From NCBI RefSeq assembly GCF_000397065.2, contig NZ_KE007329.1:17750-81749 (forward strand): a stretch of 64,000 nucleotides of DNA. Reading direction: 5' to 3'. Source of the DNA: Marinobacter lipolyticus SM19 (lineage in GTDB: Bacteria; Pseudomonadota; Gammaproteobacteria; Pseudomonadales; Oleiphilaceae). Made by a program: the position numbers and the translations under genes. Positions 26,897 to 35,282 of the stretch are shown one piece after another. Every line of letters begins with the position of its first letter. The first letter of the stretch is position 1. The notes beneath the pieces were generated by a model. The model did not search any database. It saw nothing but the letters and a program-made list of their open reading frames with translations, and had not been told where the DNA came from.

Positions 26897-29831
26897 CTCC
26901 CAGGGGAGCCCAGGCAATTTCAATTTTGGTATCCGCCGCCTGGTGTTGGTGGATTCCGCCGGCTTCTGTTACGTGGAAATTCCGGTGGATAACCACGGCC
27001 TGATTCTGGGCCCGGGCAACCTCGGCAAGTCCAGTCTGCTGAATTCGCTGCGGCTGTTCCTGCTGCCGGAGAACAACTTCAAGAACAGCCGCAAGAAATT
27101 CGCCTTCCGTAACGCCAGCGCCGGCAGCTTTTACACCAACGAGGAAAGTTACCAGCATTACTTTCCCAGCCAGTTCAGTTTCCTGATCATGGAAGCCGAG
27201 AACCCGGCCGGGGTGCATTGCCAGATTCTGTACCGGGACAGCGCCAGCCAGCTCAGTTATGGCCGAGCCTTTGTGCCGGTGGGTTACGACCAGCTGCGAC
27301 CGCTGTTCTGGAACGGTGATGACGAGGATGGCATTGGCCAGGCGGTGCCAGAGCTGTCGTTCAGCCGTTTGTCCGAGGCGCTGAAAAAGTTCTCCAAGGA
27401 TACCAGGCTGGTGAATGACCCGGCCAAACTCAAACAAATGCTGTACAGCAGCGAGCTGATGAATGCCGATGCCGTGCGCTATTCCGTGCTGCCTTTGGGT
27501 GAGTCCGACGAGCGCCGGGTTCAGTCTCTGCGCACGCTGATCCTGTTGCTGTTTGAAATGAAGGCAGACGATCAGGCCATGGCCAATGCGGTGGCCAGCA
27601 TTATCGAGGCGGACAAGAAGTTTGCCGATGACGCCTTCGATTTCAATATCGATGAGTTTCTCAACCGGCACGATCAGTTAAAGCAGCAACAAACCCAGCT
27701 AACCCGAATCGAAAAAGAGCGGCCTCGGTTTGAAAAGCTGTATCGGGATTACCAAGCCTACCAGACCCTGCTGCGCAGTCAGCACGATTTTGCTGCTTTT
27801 CGGGATGGCGTCAGCAATGCCTTGCAGGACATTGGCTCCAGGCGCAAAACCGCAGTGGAGGCGTTCAATGAGCAGAACGAGACGCTGCGCCATGTTCTTC
27901 AGGCTCTGAAAAAACTGGAGGAGGACGCCAGCGGCCTGAAGGGCGAGATCCGTTCCGCCGACCGTCGCATCAAGCAGGCCGAGCAGAACCAGAAGGATGG
28001 CGATCTGCTGGTGTCCCAGTACGGTGAGATGACCCTTCAGGAAATCGAGGACATTCAGAAAGAGGAACTCGATAGTAAGAAAGGGCACCTGGCTGCGCTC
28101 AAGAGTGCCGCCCAGGCGGAAATCCGGCTGGAGCAGATCCAGAAAAAGAAGCGGGAACTTGAGCGCAAGCTGGAATCCCTGAAGGATCGGGAGAGCAAGC
28201 AACAATGGCAGTTGCAGAACCAGTTGGATGAAGCCACCGCTGCACCGCTCCGGGCAGTGGACCCCCGATTGGTCATGGCCAGCCCGGGTCAGGATCTGGA
28301 GGCCGAGACCAAGGCGACCATCGAAGCCTTTGCCCGGCTGTTCGTGACCAATGATAAAGGCTTTGACTGGTTCGATGCCGAATACCAGGCCCAGCCGCCC
28401 CGGCAGACTGACTTCGCCGAGCAGCGCCGGCATATTGAAGGTGAGCTTCATGGCCTGGAAAAGGAGCGGGCGGAGCTGGCGGACACCGCCAACCAGGAAC
28501 ATGACCGGCCGCGGTTGATCGAGCGCACTGAAAAAGAAATCCGCGCCATCGAAAAGGATCTGGATACCTTGAGGCGTTACCCGGCGGCGGCCACTACACT
28601 GAGGGATGCCGCTGAGGAGAAGCAGGCGGCGGAGGAGCAGCTGGCGAAACTGGAAGAGCAGGCACGGCTGGAGCAGGAAAAACAGGATGCCGTGCAACAG
28701 AAAGCCGCTAAAGCCAAGGCCGAGAAAGATCGTATCGAAGAAAGGGAACGGGAACTGGCGGGCCTCAGCAAAAGCGTGGGCACGGTGGAGCATCGGTTTC
28801 CGCACCTTAGAGAGTTGGAGGCCGAGAAGCCGTTAGACATTGAGCGCGTTTCCGCCGCCTCATTTGATGACCTGGAAACTCAGCTGGACGACCTGGAGAA
28901 ACGTCGCCGCGCCATCCTCGATTGTCTGAACCAGTTTGTGTTCTTGGGCATCCATTCAGATAGTGACGGCGAGCTACAAAAAGATAGTCCGACATCTTCG
29001 GTTATTCGGGAAACGTTCAAAAGTCTGTCGGACCTGTTTGCTGGCATGGTTGAGCGCTGGAATGTGCTGGAGCAGCAGGTTGGGATCCATAACGAGACAG
29101 TTGCCAGCTACCGACAGGCCCTGAAATCCAACCACGAGCACATTGCCCGATTTGAAGCTCAGCTCAACCGAGAGCTGGATGGCGTACGCATCAACGATCT
29201 GGTGGAAATCCGCGTAGATATCCATACCGATCCGAAATTTCGCAATCTGGTGGAAGAAGCCAACAACATCGACCCTTACGGCAACCAGCTACAGTCGGAC
29301 GCGTTCTATGACCGTTTGCGGGTGTTTGTGGCGGACTTTTTCGGGGAGCAGGGCGGTAGCAAGCACCTGACTATGGACAAGGTAATCACCGGTATTTCCT
29401 ACCGCACCCGCAAGGAAAACGCCGCTAACCTGGATAAGAAGGGTCAGTCCACCTCCACCACGGCGCTCATTAATCTGGAACTGGTATACCGGCTGCTAAA
29501 ACGAGTGTTGTATCCGGGCGTGCATCTGTCGTTCCCCATGGTGCTGGACGAGCTGGCAAGCGTGGACATCAGCCAGATGCCATCGCTGCTGGAAAGGTTG
29601 CGCAAACAGGGTTTCAATCTGTTCTCAGCTGCTACCCACAGCGCTAGTGCGGAAGTGATCTACCTGATTGGCCGACATCTGGAAGTAGGGCAGATGCGCA
29701 CTCCACGTCCTTATAAGCCTGAGCGCACTCTGGTGTTCTGGGGCGGTGCCGAGGGTTTTACTAACGGTGAGGCACTCAGTCATTGGGGCGATCAGACCCA
29801 GAATAGTCTGCTGGAGCCGGCGGATGAGTAA
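26889..29831 (+). CDS. jetC: SMC-like ATPase, JetC/MksB-like
   Basis: Coiled-coil ABC-type ATPase of 980 residues. The head is split as in SMC proteins: Walker A GPGNLGKSS at residues 41-49, and near the C-terminus a signature-like KKGQSTSTTALINLELV (Gly852) and Walker B MVLDELASVD (Asp887, Glu888). Residues about 260-800 are Lys/Glu/Gln-rich coiled coil, with a globular break near 465-510 (hinge candidate). In MukB/MksB/JetC complexes it would be the DNA-extruding motor. Short size and context with kleisin- and Toprim-like genes separate it from SbcC/RecN. The start codon overlaps the Toprim gene by 8 bp. Confidence 0.8.
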   Translation: MSDSQGSPGNFNFGIRRLVLVDSAGFCYVEIPVDNHGLILGPGNLGKSSLLNSLRLFLLPENNFKNSRKKFAFRNASAGSFYTNEESYQHYFPSQFSFLIMEAENPAGVHCQILYRDSASQLSYGRAFVPVGYDQLRPLFWNGDDEDGIGQAVPELSFSRLSEALKKFSKDTRLVNDPAKLKQMLYSSELMNADAVRYSVLPLGESDERRVQSLRTLILLLFEMKADDQAMANAVASIIEADKKFADDAFDFNIDEFLNRHDQLKQQQTQLTRIEKERPRFEKLYRDYQAYQTLLRSQHDFAAFRDGVSNALQDIGSRRKTAVEAFNEQNETLRHVLQALKKLEEDASGLKGEIRSADRRIKQAEQNQKDGDLLVSQYGEMTLQEIEDIQKEELDSKKGHLAALKSAAQAEIRLEQIQKKKRELERKLESLKDRESKQQWQLQNQLDEATAAPLRAVDPRLVMASPGQDLEAETKATIEAFARLFVTNDKGFDWFDAEYQAQPPRQTDFAEQRRHIEGELHGLEKERAELADTANQEHDRPRLIERTEKEIRAIEKDLDTLRRYPAAATTLRDAAEEKQAAEEQLAKLEEQARLEQEKQDAVQQKAAKAKAEKDRIEERERELAGLSKSVGTVEHRFPHLRELEAEKPLDIERVSAASFDDLETQLDDLEKRRRAILDCLNQFVFLGIHSDSDGELQKDSPTSSVIRETFKSLSDLFAGMVERWNVLEQQVGIHNETVASYRQALKSNHEHIARFEAQLNRELDGVRINDLVEIRVDIHTDPKFRNLVEEANNIDPYGNQLQSDAFYDRLRVFVADFFGEQGGSKHLTMDKVITGISYRTRKENAANLDKKGQSTSTTALINLELVYRLLKRVLYPGVHLSFPMVLDELASVDISQMPSLLERLRKQGFNLFSAATHSASAEVIYLIGRHLEVGQMRTPRPYKPERTLVFWGGAEGFTNGEALSHWGDQTQNSLLEPADE

Positions 29832-31251
29832 ACGCTTCAGCACCCTGGACACCACTCGGCTTCTGTTTGAGCACCCAAAGATTCTGTTCAGGATGATCGA
29901 GCGGATGGACCGGAACGAAGCCCGGTATATTCGCGAGAGTGATCTGGTGGCCGAGGTGATGGACTATACCCGGACCCTTGGCAATGCTGATCGGGACCGG
30001 GTGCGGCTTGCCTTGAATACCGACAACCTGTTCCGCAGCGGCCTGGTGATCGACATCATCAAGGCCGAGGGCGAGCGTCGCCTGGTGTTCCAGGATGCCC
30101 TGATCAACCTGATGCGTGCCTGCAATGCCTCGCTTTATCAGGAACTGACCGATGCCCGCCTGCGCGGCCATCTGGTGACCCTGCGGGATGTGCGCAATCG
30201 GCTGGAAACCAGCAGCTTCAGCGACGCGGACCCGGACTACACTGAGCTGCGGGATGACCTGAATGAGCGGGTCAGTCAGCTCATCGGCTTGCTGCGCCAG
30301 AACGTCCTGCGCATGCAGACCATAAGTGCCCAGCTCGCGGACCTGTCCGGCGATGCCAGTCGGGTGCCTGAGAAATTCCTGGAGTTCCGCCAGAACCTGT
30401 TTGAGCAGATCGTGACGCTGTACGAGCGCCACATCAAACCGACCCTGGTGTTTCTGAACCCGGACACCCGCCTGCCCGATGGCAGCAACCTGTTCGAGAC
30501 CCTGGAAGCGATGGTTCGGCTGCTGGAAAGCCATGGTGACCATCATCTGGCGGACCAGTTGTTCCGTTCCTCCATTAGCTTGAATGCTCTTTACAAGCCC
30601 ATTCAGGCGGTTGCCCAGGAAGTGGAGCACTTTCTGCGCAAGACTCGCCAGGGGATGATCCAGTACAACGCCATGGAGCATTTCTACGGCAAGCTGCAGG
30701 AACTCAAAGGCGAAACCGAGACACTTAGCCTTAAACGAAAATGGCTGGAAGGTGGCGACTTTGCTCGTGGTACCGGTTTCCTGGTTGGTTTGCGGGCCCA
30801 GCAACGCCCGAAACACTATGCCTTCGGTAATTCGTCCAGCTACTATCAGTTGCTGTTCAGTGAGCTGGAGCTGCGGCTGAACGATCTTCGCCGTAAGGCC
30901 GAGGTGCCGGTACTGCAGGAAGTGGACGTACGCGGCCGGGGCACACGCATTGATGTTCAGCGCATCAATCAGCTCTATCAATGGCTGGAAAGCCTGGAGC
31001 TACGACCCACCACGGACCTGGTGCGGGAGCTGCACGGCCGACTGGATGGTTTTATCCCCGGCTACCGCTTTCCGGATTTGTTGGCGGCTCTGAACCGGCT
31101 AGTGAACTCGCCTCCAGAGGGCATGCAGGTTGTTACCACCAACCGATTCCGGATCCTGGAGCAGTCACCTGCCAACGAGCAGTTTGTTTACCGCAAACGT
31201 CGTCTGGAAACAGATGAGCCGGTTCACCAAGAAGAGCATCACCATGCCTGA
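29824..31251 (+). CDS. jetA: Kleisin-like subunit, JetA/MksF-like
   Basis: Protein of 475 residues starting MSKRFSTLDTTRLLFEHPK. The helical N-terminus (IRESDLVAEVMDYTRTLG) looks like the winged-helix region of MukF/MksF. A long helical middle follows (DLNERVSQLIGLLRQNVLRM) and a C-terminal part that would contact the ATPase head. I do not see a strong catalytic motif, as expected for a kleisin. I chose the ATG at 29824, which gives the 8-bp overlap ATGAGTAA with the SMC gene; 26 upstream codons in the same frame are shadow sequence. Assignment rests on operon context plus overall character. Confidence 0.7.
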   Translation: MSKRFSTLDTTRLLFEHPKILFRMIERMDRNEARYIRESDLVAEVMDYTRTLGNADRDRVRLALNTDNLFRSGLVIDIIKAEGERRLVFQDALINLMRACNASLYQELTDARLRGHLVTLRDVRNRLETSSFSDADPDYTELRDDLNERVSQLIGLLRQNVLRMQTISAQLADLSGDASRVPEKFLEFRQNLFEQIVTLYERHIKPTLVFLNPDTRLPDGSNLFETLEAMVRLLESHGDHHLADQLFRSSISLNALYKPIQAVAQEVEHFLRKTRQGMIQYNAMEHFYGKLQELKGETETLSLKRKWLEGGDFARGTGFLVGLRAQQRPKHYAFGNSSSYYQLLFSELELRLNDLRRKAEVPVLQEVDVRGRGTRIDVQRINQLYQWLESLELRPTTDLVRELHGRLDGFIPGYRFPDLLAALNRLVNSPPEGMQVVTTNRFRILEQSPANEQFVYRKRRLETDEPVHQEEHHHA

Positions 31252-31870
31252 ATTTTCTGACGCTATGGAAGCCACCAATACCGTGGACAATTCACAAGCT
31301 TCGAGCACTTTCGACCAGATCTTGCCCGCCCAAAGTGCCGCTATTTACCGGGAATTCCAGGCCGGCCGGGTAATTGTGCGCGATATCTGGGACAGCAACC
31401 GCTCCGAACTGCGAGCCAATCCGCTGTACAACCTGCTGTACAACCACCTTTCCCACTTTCGGACCTTTTATGAGCATCTCGGCAGCGAGCTGGTGTTCAA
31501 CGAAACCGGCGCGTTTTTCTTTCTCAAGGAAAGCAGTGATGACGAGGGCGAGGAGCACGACGAAAACGCCTTCCGGGTGCAGGTAATACTGCTGCTGATT
31601 GGGCGTTATTTTGCGCGCAGTGGCCGGGATCTGGATTACCTTGGCCGCCCCGATGCCGGATTGAATGAGCAAGACCTCACTGCCTTGGCGGGCGATGAGG
31701 AATATCAGGAAATTCTCAGAGCCGCGCGCTTTGAAAAAGGCTTTCCCGAAGCGTTGGATTATCTTGATAAACGCAATCTGCTGTTTCGTTCAGGTGCGGG
31801 TCGCTGCTTCCTGAGTTCCGCAGGTCTTTATTTTCTGCAGGAGCTCGTTAGGGAGTATGAGCAGGGTTAG
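31244..31870 (+). CDS. jetB: KITE-like winged-helix subunit, JetB/MksE-like
   Basis: Protein of 208 residues starting MPEFSDAMEATNTVDNS. The region NPLYNLLYNHLSHFRTFYEHLG through LVFNETGAFFFLKE resembles the MksE/MukE family, which binds the kleisin as a dimer; an acidic linker SSDDEGEEHDEN follows. The ATG at 31244 overlaps the kleisin stop codon by 8 bp (ATGCCTGA), matching the other two junctions; an in-frame ATG at 31214 is less likely. It is the last gene of the D-C-A-B operon and is followed by a 404-bp gap. Confidence 0.72.
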   Translation: MPEFSDAMEATNTVDNSQASSTFDQILPAQSAAIYREFQAGRVIVRDIWDSNRSELRANPLYNLLYNHLSHFRTFYEHLGSELVFNETGAFFFLKESSDDEGEEHDENAFRVQVILLLIGRYFARSGRDLDYLGRPDAGLNEQDLTALAGDEEYQEILRAARFEKGFPEALDYLDKRNLLFRSGAGRCFLSSAGLYFLQELVREYEQG

Positions 31871-31937
31871 AAGCTACCGCCCCATAATCCTGGCCCCTTA
31901 AGCCCGCCCATCCATAATTCCCGACAAGGCTTGAGAA

Positions 31938-31973
31938 AGCAGCAAGCTTGCGAAATCATTCGCGAAGGCTGCT
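31938..31973 (+). terminator. Hairpin downstream of the SMC operon
   Basis: AGCAGC (31938-31943) and GCTGCT (31968-31973) enclose CTTGCGAA/TTCGC(G)AAG, giving a bulged stem of about 14 bp with an ATCA loop. No T-run follows, so termination is uncertain. The rest of 31871-32274 has no gene I can support; it is AT-richer than the flanks and carries CGTAATTT (32021-32028) and its complement AAATTACG (32096-32103). Confidence 0.4.
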
Positions 31974-32274
31974 CCTGACGCCCATTGAGGATCTAAGTAT
32001 CAGATTTGACTGAGGCTTGCCGTAATTTACGATTTTCAAGGGCCGAGATGTTGCCACATGGGTTTTCAGGCCTTTTCAACGGCAGTCCAGCCGGCAAATT
32101 ACGCATATCCTGGCAAAAAATTGCTCGAAATATCAACACCTTTCTGAAAGCCATTACCAAAACCTGACGAAAAATTGACCATTTCGTAATTAGGTAAATG
32201 GCACTCTTCCATTGATACTTGCACGCGTTTTATACAATTCAATGAATTCGACGAAAAAACGGTGCAGAAAATAT

Positions 32275-32655
32275 ATGAAACGCGTCATTAAAATGTCAAA
32301 GGCATGGATTGCCGCGTTGTTTATCGGAGTTATCCTGACAGGCTGTGGGGGTGGCTCTTCTGGCGGTACTTCCGCTTCTGGTGGGGCCAAATCGGCAGAC
32401 CTGAGCTGGAATGCGCCAATGACTCGGGTTAATAATGAATCCCTGTCCATGGGAGAGTTGTCCGGTTACATCATCAGTTACGGCAGGGATCCCGAGAACC
32501 TGACCGAAACAGTACGCATTAATGGTGCGGACACCATGGATTACACCGTCACCAACCTGGACAATGGCACCTGGTACTTCGCCATTCAGGTAGAAGATGT
32601 CAACGGATTGCTCAGCGAACCGTCTCAGCCTGTCAGCAAAACGATCCAAGGGTAA
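32275..32655 (+). CDS. Small lipoprotein with a fibronectin type III-like domain
   Basis: Putative envelope lipoprotein of 126 residues. The signal MSKAWIAALFIGVILTGC ends in a lipobox (LTGC), followed by a Gly/Ser linker. The remaining 85 residues (LSWNAPMTRV, LSGYIISYGRDPENLTETV, DYTVTNLDNGTWYFAIQVED, LSEPS) have the fold pattern of an FnIII module. It is convergent with the CHASE2 histidine kinase, whose stop is 14 bp away. A weak promoter (TTGATA-N15-TACAAT) lies at 32212-32238. Function unknown; possibly a surface-interaction protein. Confidence 0.7.
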   Translation: MKRVIKMSKAWIAALFIGVILTGCGGGSSGGTSASGGAKSADLSWNAPMTRVNNESLSMGELSGYIISYGRDPENLTETVRINGADTMDYTVTNLDNGTWYFAIQVEDVNGLLSEPSQPVSKTIQG

Positions 32656-32669
32656 TCTACAGCGTTGCT

Positions 32670-35249
32670 TCAGGAATGGCCAATGGGGTTGGTTACCGGT
32701 AGTTTGATCGTAAACGCCGAGCCTTCCCCGATCTCTGACGACACGCTGATTTCACCCCGGTGTTTTTCTACCACTACATTCACGAAAGACAGGCCCAGAC
32801 CGGTACCGCGGATTCCTGACAGCTCGCTGCTCTTTTGTCGGCGATACCTGTCGAACAGGTGTGGGATCTCGTCCGGTGCAATACCGCTGCCTTCATCGCT
32901 GACGGTCAGCCACGCCTGGTGACCGGCCAGGAATACCTGGATGTTAACTGTGGAATTGCTGGGGCTGTACTGTACCGCATTGGTTAACAGATTAATGACG
33001 GCGCGTTCCAGCAACTCCGCATTGCCCCTGAGCCAGAGATCTTCCGTTCCCTGCAATACCAGTTGAATACCTTTTTCCGCGGCCTGTTCACTGACGCTGT
33101 CACGGGCGTTTTCGACGATGGCCAGGAATTCGCATTCGTAGAACCGGGTTTCGGTCAACTGCTCAGCGCGCGCCAACTGCACAAACTCCTCCGCCAGATG
33201 ATAGCTGCGGCGTGCCAGCCGGCCAAGCTGCTCAAGCTGGGCCGGTTCAATATGCCCGGGGTTGCGCTTCAGTTGCTCGATAAGCGCCAGCTGGGACACC
33301 AGCGGCGATCGGACATCATGGGAGATGAAGTCGATGGCCTCACGATGCTGCCGTTGTTGTTCCCGTAGTTCCGAGATATCGGAGATGTTGGCAATGATGC
33401 CATTTTGATGACTCTCTGGTAGAGAGAATGGCGCAAAATGGATCAGGAAATCCTTTTCCTGGATGCGCAGATCCACCGTCCGGCTCTGGTTCAGGGTCAG
33501 TGTCTCCGAAACGGTTTCGTGCCAGGGTGGTGTCTCCCTCGGATCGTGCCCCTCCAGTAATCGGGTCAGGGGAAGCCCGCTAAGGCTGGGCATGGGTTCC
33601 TGGAACCATTCCTCAATGTGTCCGTTGGCGAATCGGATCACGCCCAGTTCGTCGGTCACAATGATGCCGTCAGGCATCCGTTCGAAGCTGCGCCGGATAA
33701 ACTGCTGCATGTTGTTCATGCGTTCCGTCGCAAGCCTGACCCGTTCAATGCGGGCTGAAACATTCTCCCGGGGTTGCATCGGGCTGAGGCCCGTTTCCTC
33801 TGACGCCAGTGAAAGCCTGCGTAAATAACGCTGTATCGCTTCCATGCTGATATCGTTGGGTAGCAATAAGCCGAGGGTATAGTCCCTGCCGCTACGCCGC
33901 AGGCCAATCCAGCTCTGGTTGTTGGCGTGCACCCATCGCCCCTGTTCCAGCGACGGAATGTCGTCTGACGTCAATCGACACGAGGTATAGACCTCTCCCC
34001 CTTCTGACAGCCACCAACCCTCGGGTTGCAACAGTGCCTGGAAGTGTTCCAGTAATTGAGTGGGGTGGCACCGGGAAGGCTCCGGCAGGTTGACCTGCGG
34101 ACCGCGGGCCAGGTCGTCAAGTTGCCGATTGAGAAAGCGGTTGGTCATGGCCAGCCTCAGGGCGCTGGAGAGCGGAAATGCCAGGAAAGGCATCAGCAGG
34201 GCATGGGAAATGGGTAGCCACAATTCAGCGCTGTGTAACAGGGTCGTGTAAGTAATGATCAGGGCGACCACGATGCCCAGGCACAGGCCCAGAGTCCTGG
34301 CAGGACGCATTCTTGGCAAAAGCAATGACAGCAGTGCAATGACCGCGACGGCAATGGCCAGTGATGCTTCCTGTGGGAGCGGTCTGATCAGTTCATCGCT
34401 GATCAGTGCGGAATAGCTGTTCGCATGAAATTCAACGCCGGGCATGGGGCGATTAAGACCCGAAAATGGCGTTGGCAGGATATCGCCAAATCCCGAAGCG
34501 GTGGCGCCGACGAAAACAGTCTTGCCTTCGAACAGTGCAGGGCTGGGGGGAGCCTCCAGCACTTCTGTATAGGAGTATGTTGTCAGGGTTCCAGCCCCCC
34601 CGGCCATGGGTACGGTGCGATAATGTTTGCGTACGTTCATGAATGCGGGAGGTGCATTATTTTCGTTCGTTGCGGCGATACCACTGTGGCGATTGGAGGC
34701 AGCCAGTGCGAGGCTGGGCCATAACGTGTCTCCCAGGCCGTTCAGCAGGTATAGACCCCTTGCCACGCCGTCTTCGTCAAGCTCCACATGGGCATGTCCA
34801 AGCGCTGATGCAGCAGTCGCCAGGGAGCTGGTAGGCAACTGTTCGCTGATCAGATGGTTGTGGGCAGGTGGTGACAGATACAGTGGCAGTATCACCTCGC
34901 CATGCTGGTTCATGGCAGCTGCCAGGCTTGGGTCACCGGTTGAGGGTTCCGGGAACAGAATGTCGAATACGATGGTTTCCGCGCCAGCCTTGTCCAGCTT
35001 CTCGATCAGTCTGGCATGGGTGTCCCTGGACCAGGGCCATCGTCCGAGGTGGTCAAGGCTCTTTTCATCAATGGCGACGATGACGACATTGTCTTCCAGG
35101 GGCGCGGGGCTGGAGGTGATCTGAGTGTCATACAGCCAGTAATCAAGGCGCTGGGGGAGGGAAGTTGCCTGCAGGACAAGCAAGATGACAAGCAATGGAA
35201 GGCCCAGGGTCAGGGGTGTCGTTTTTATTGGCATCCAATCCCGTGTCAT
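32670..35249 (-). CDS. CHASE2-domain sensor histidine kinase
   Basis: Membrane sensor kinase of 859 residues. A first transmembrane helix (LGLPLLVILLVLQATS) is followed by an extracytoplasmic CHASE2 domain (about 40-310) with VVIVAIDEKSLDHLGRWPWSR and PTPFSGLNRPMPGVEFHAN. Three C-terminal membrane helices (about 315-390) come next, then a PAS-like region (ADGIIV-type, residues 500-620), a HisKA motif FISHDVRSPL with His644, and an HATPase domain with NLLTNAVQYS, SDEGSGIAPDE and GTGLGLSFV. The order CHASE2-3TM-PAS-kinase is usual. It follows the FecR-LysM gene by 33 bp and is third in an operon led by the response regulator. Confidence 0.93.
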   Translation of the reverse strand: MTRDWMPIKTTPLTLGLPLLVILLVLQATSLPQRLDYWLYDTQITSSPAPLEDNVVIVAIDEKSLDHLGRWPWSRDTHARLIEKLDKAGAETIVFDILFPEPSTGDPSLAAAMNQHGEVILPLYLSPPAHNHLISEQLPTSSLATAASALGHAHVELDEDGVARGLYLLNGLGDTLWPSLALAASNRHSGIAATNENNAPPAFMNVRKHYRTVPMAGGAGTLTTYSYTEVLEAPPSPALFEGKTVFVGATASGFGDILPTPFSGLNRPMPGVEFHANSYSALISDELIRPLPQEASLAIAVAVIALLSLLLPRMRPARTLGLCLGIVVALIITYTTLLHSAELWLPISHALLMPFLAFPLSSALRLAMTNRFLNRQLDDLARGPQVNLPEPSRCHPTQLLEHFQALLQPEGWWLSEGGEVYTSCRLTSDDIPSLEQGRWVHANNQSWIGLRRSGRDYTLGLLLPNDISMEAIQRYLRRLSLASEETGLSPMQPRENVSARIERVRLATERMNNMQQFIRRSFERMPDGIIVTDELGVIRFANGHIEEWFQEPMPSLSGLPLTRLLEGHDPRETPPWHETVSETLTLNQSRTVDLRIQEKDFLIHFAPFSLPESHQNGIIANISDISELREQQRQHREAIDFISHDVRSPLVSQLALIEQLKRNPGHIEPAQLEQLGRLARRSYHLAEEFVQLARAEQLTETRFYECEFLAIVENARDSVSEQAAEKGIQLVLQGTEDLWLRGNAELLERAVINLLTNAVQYSPSNSTVNIQVFLAGHQAWLTVSDEGSGIAPDEIPHLFDRYRRQKSSELSGIRGTGLGLSFVNVVVEKHRGEISVSSEIGEGSAFTIKLPVTNPIGHS

Positions 35250-35282
35250 GAGCCCTGCTGTCAGATATATAAGTAAGTTGGG

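Noticed and set aside
29746..29823. Upstream extension of the kleisin gene (26 extra codons)
   Set aside because: Those codons lie inside the SMC gene in another frame; the ATG at 29824 gives the same 8-bp overlap as the other junctions.
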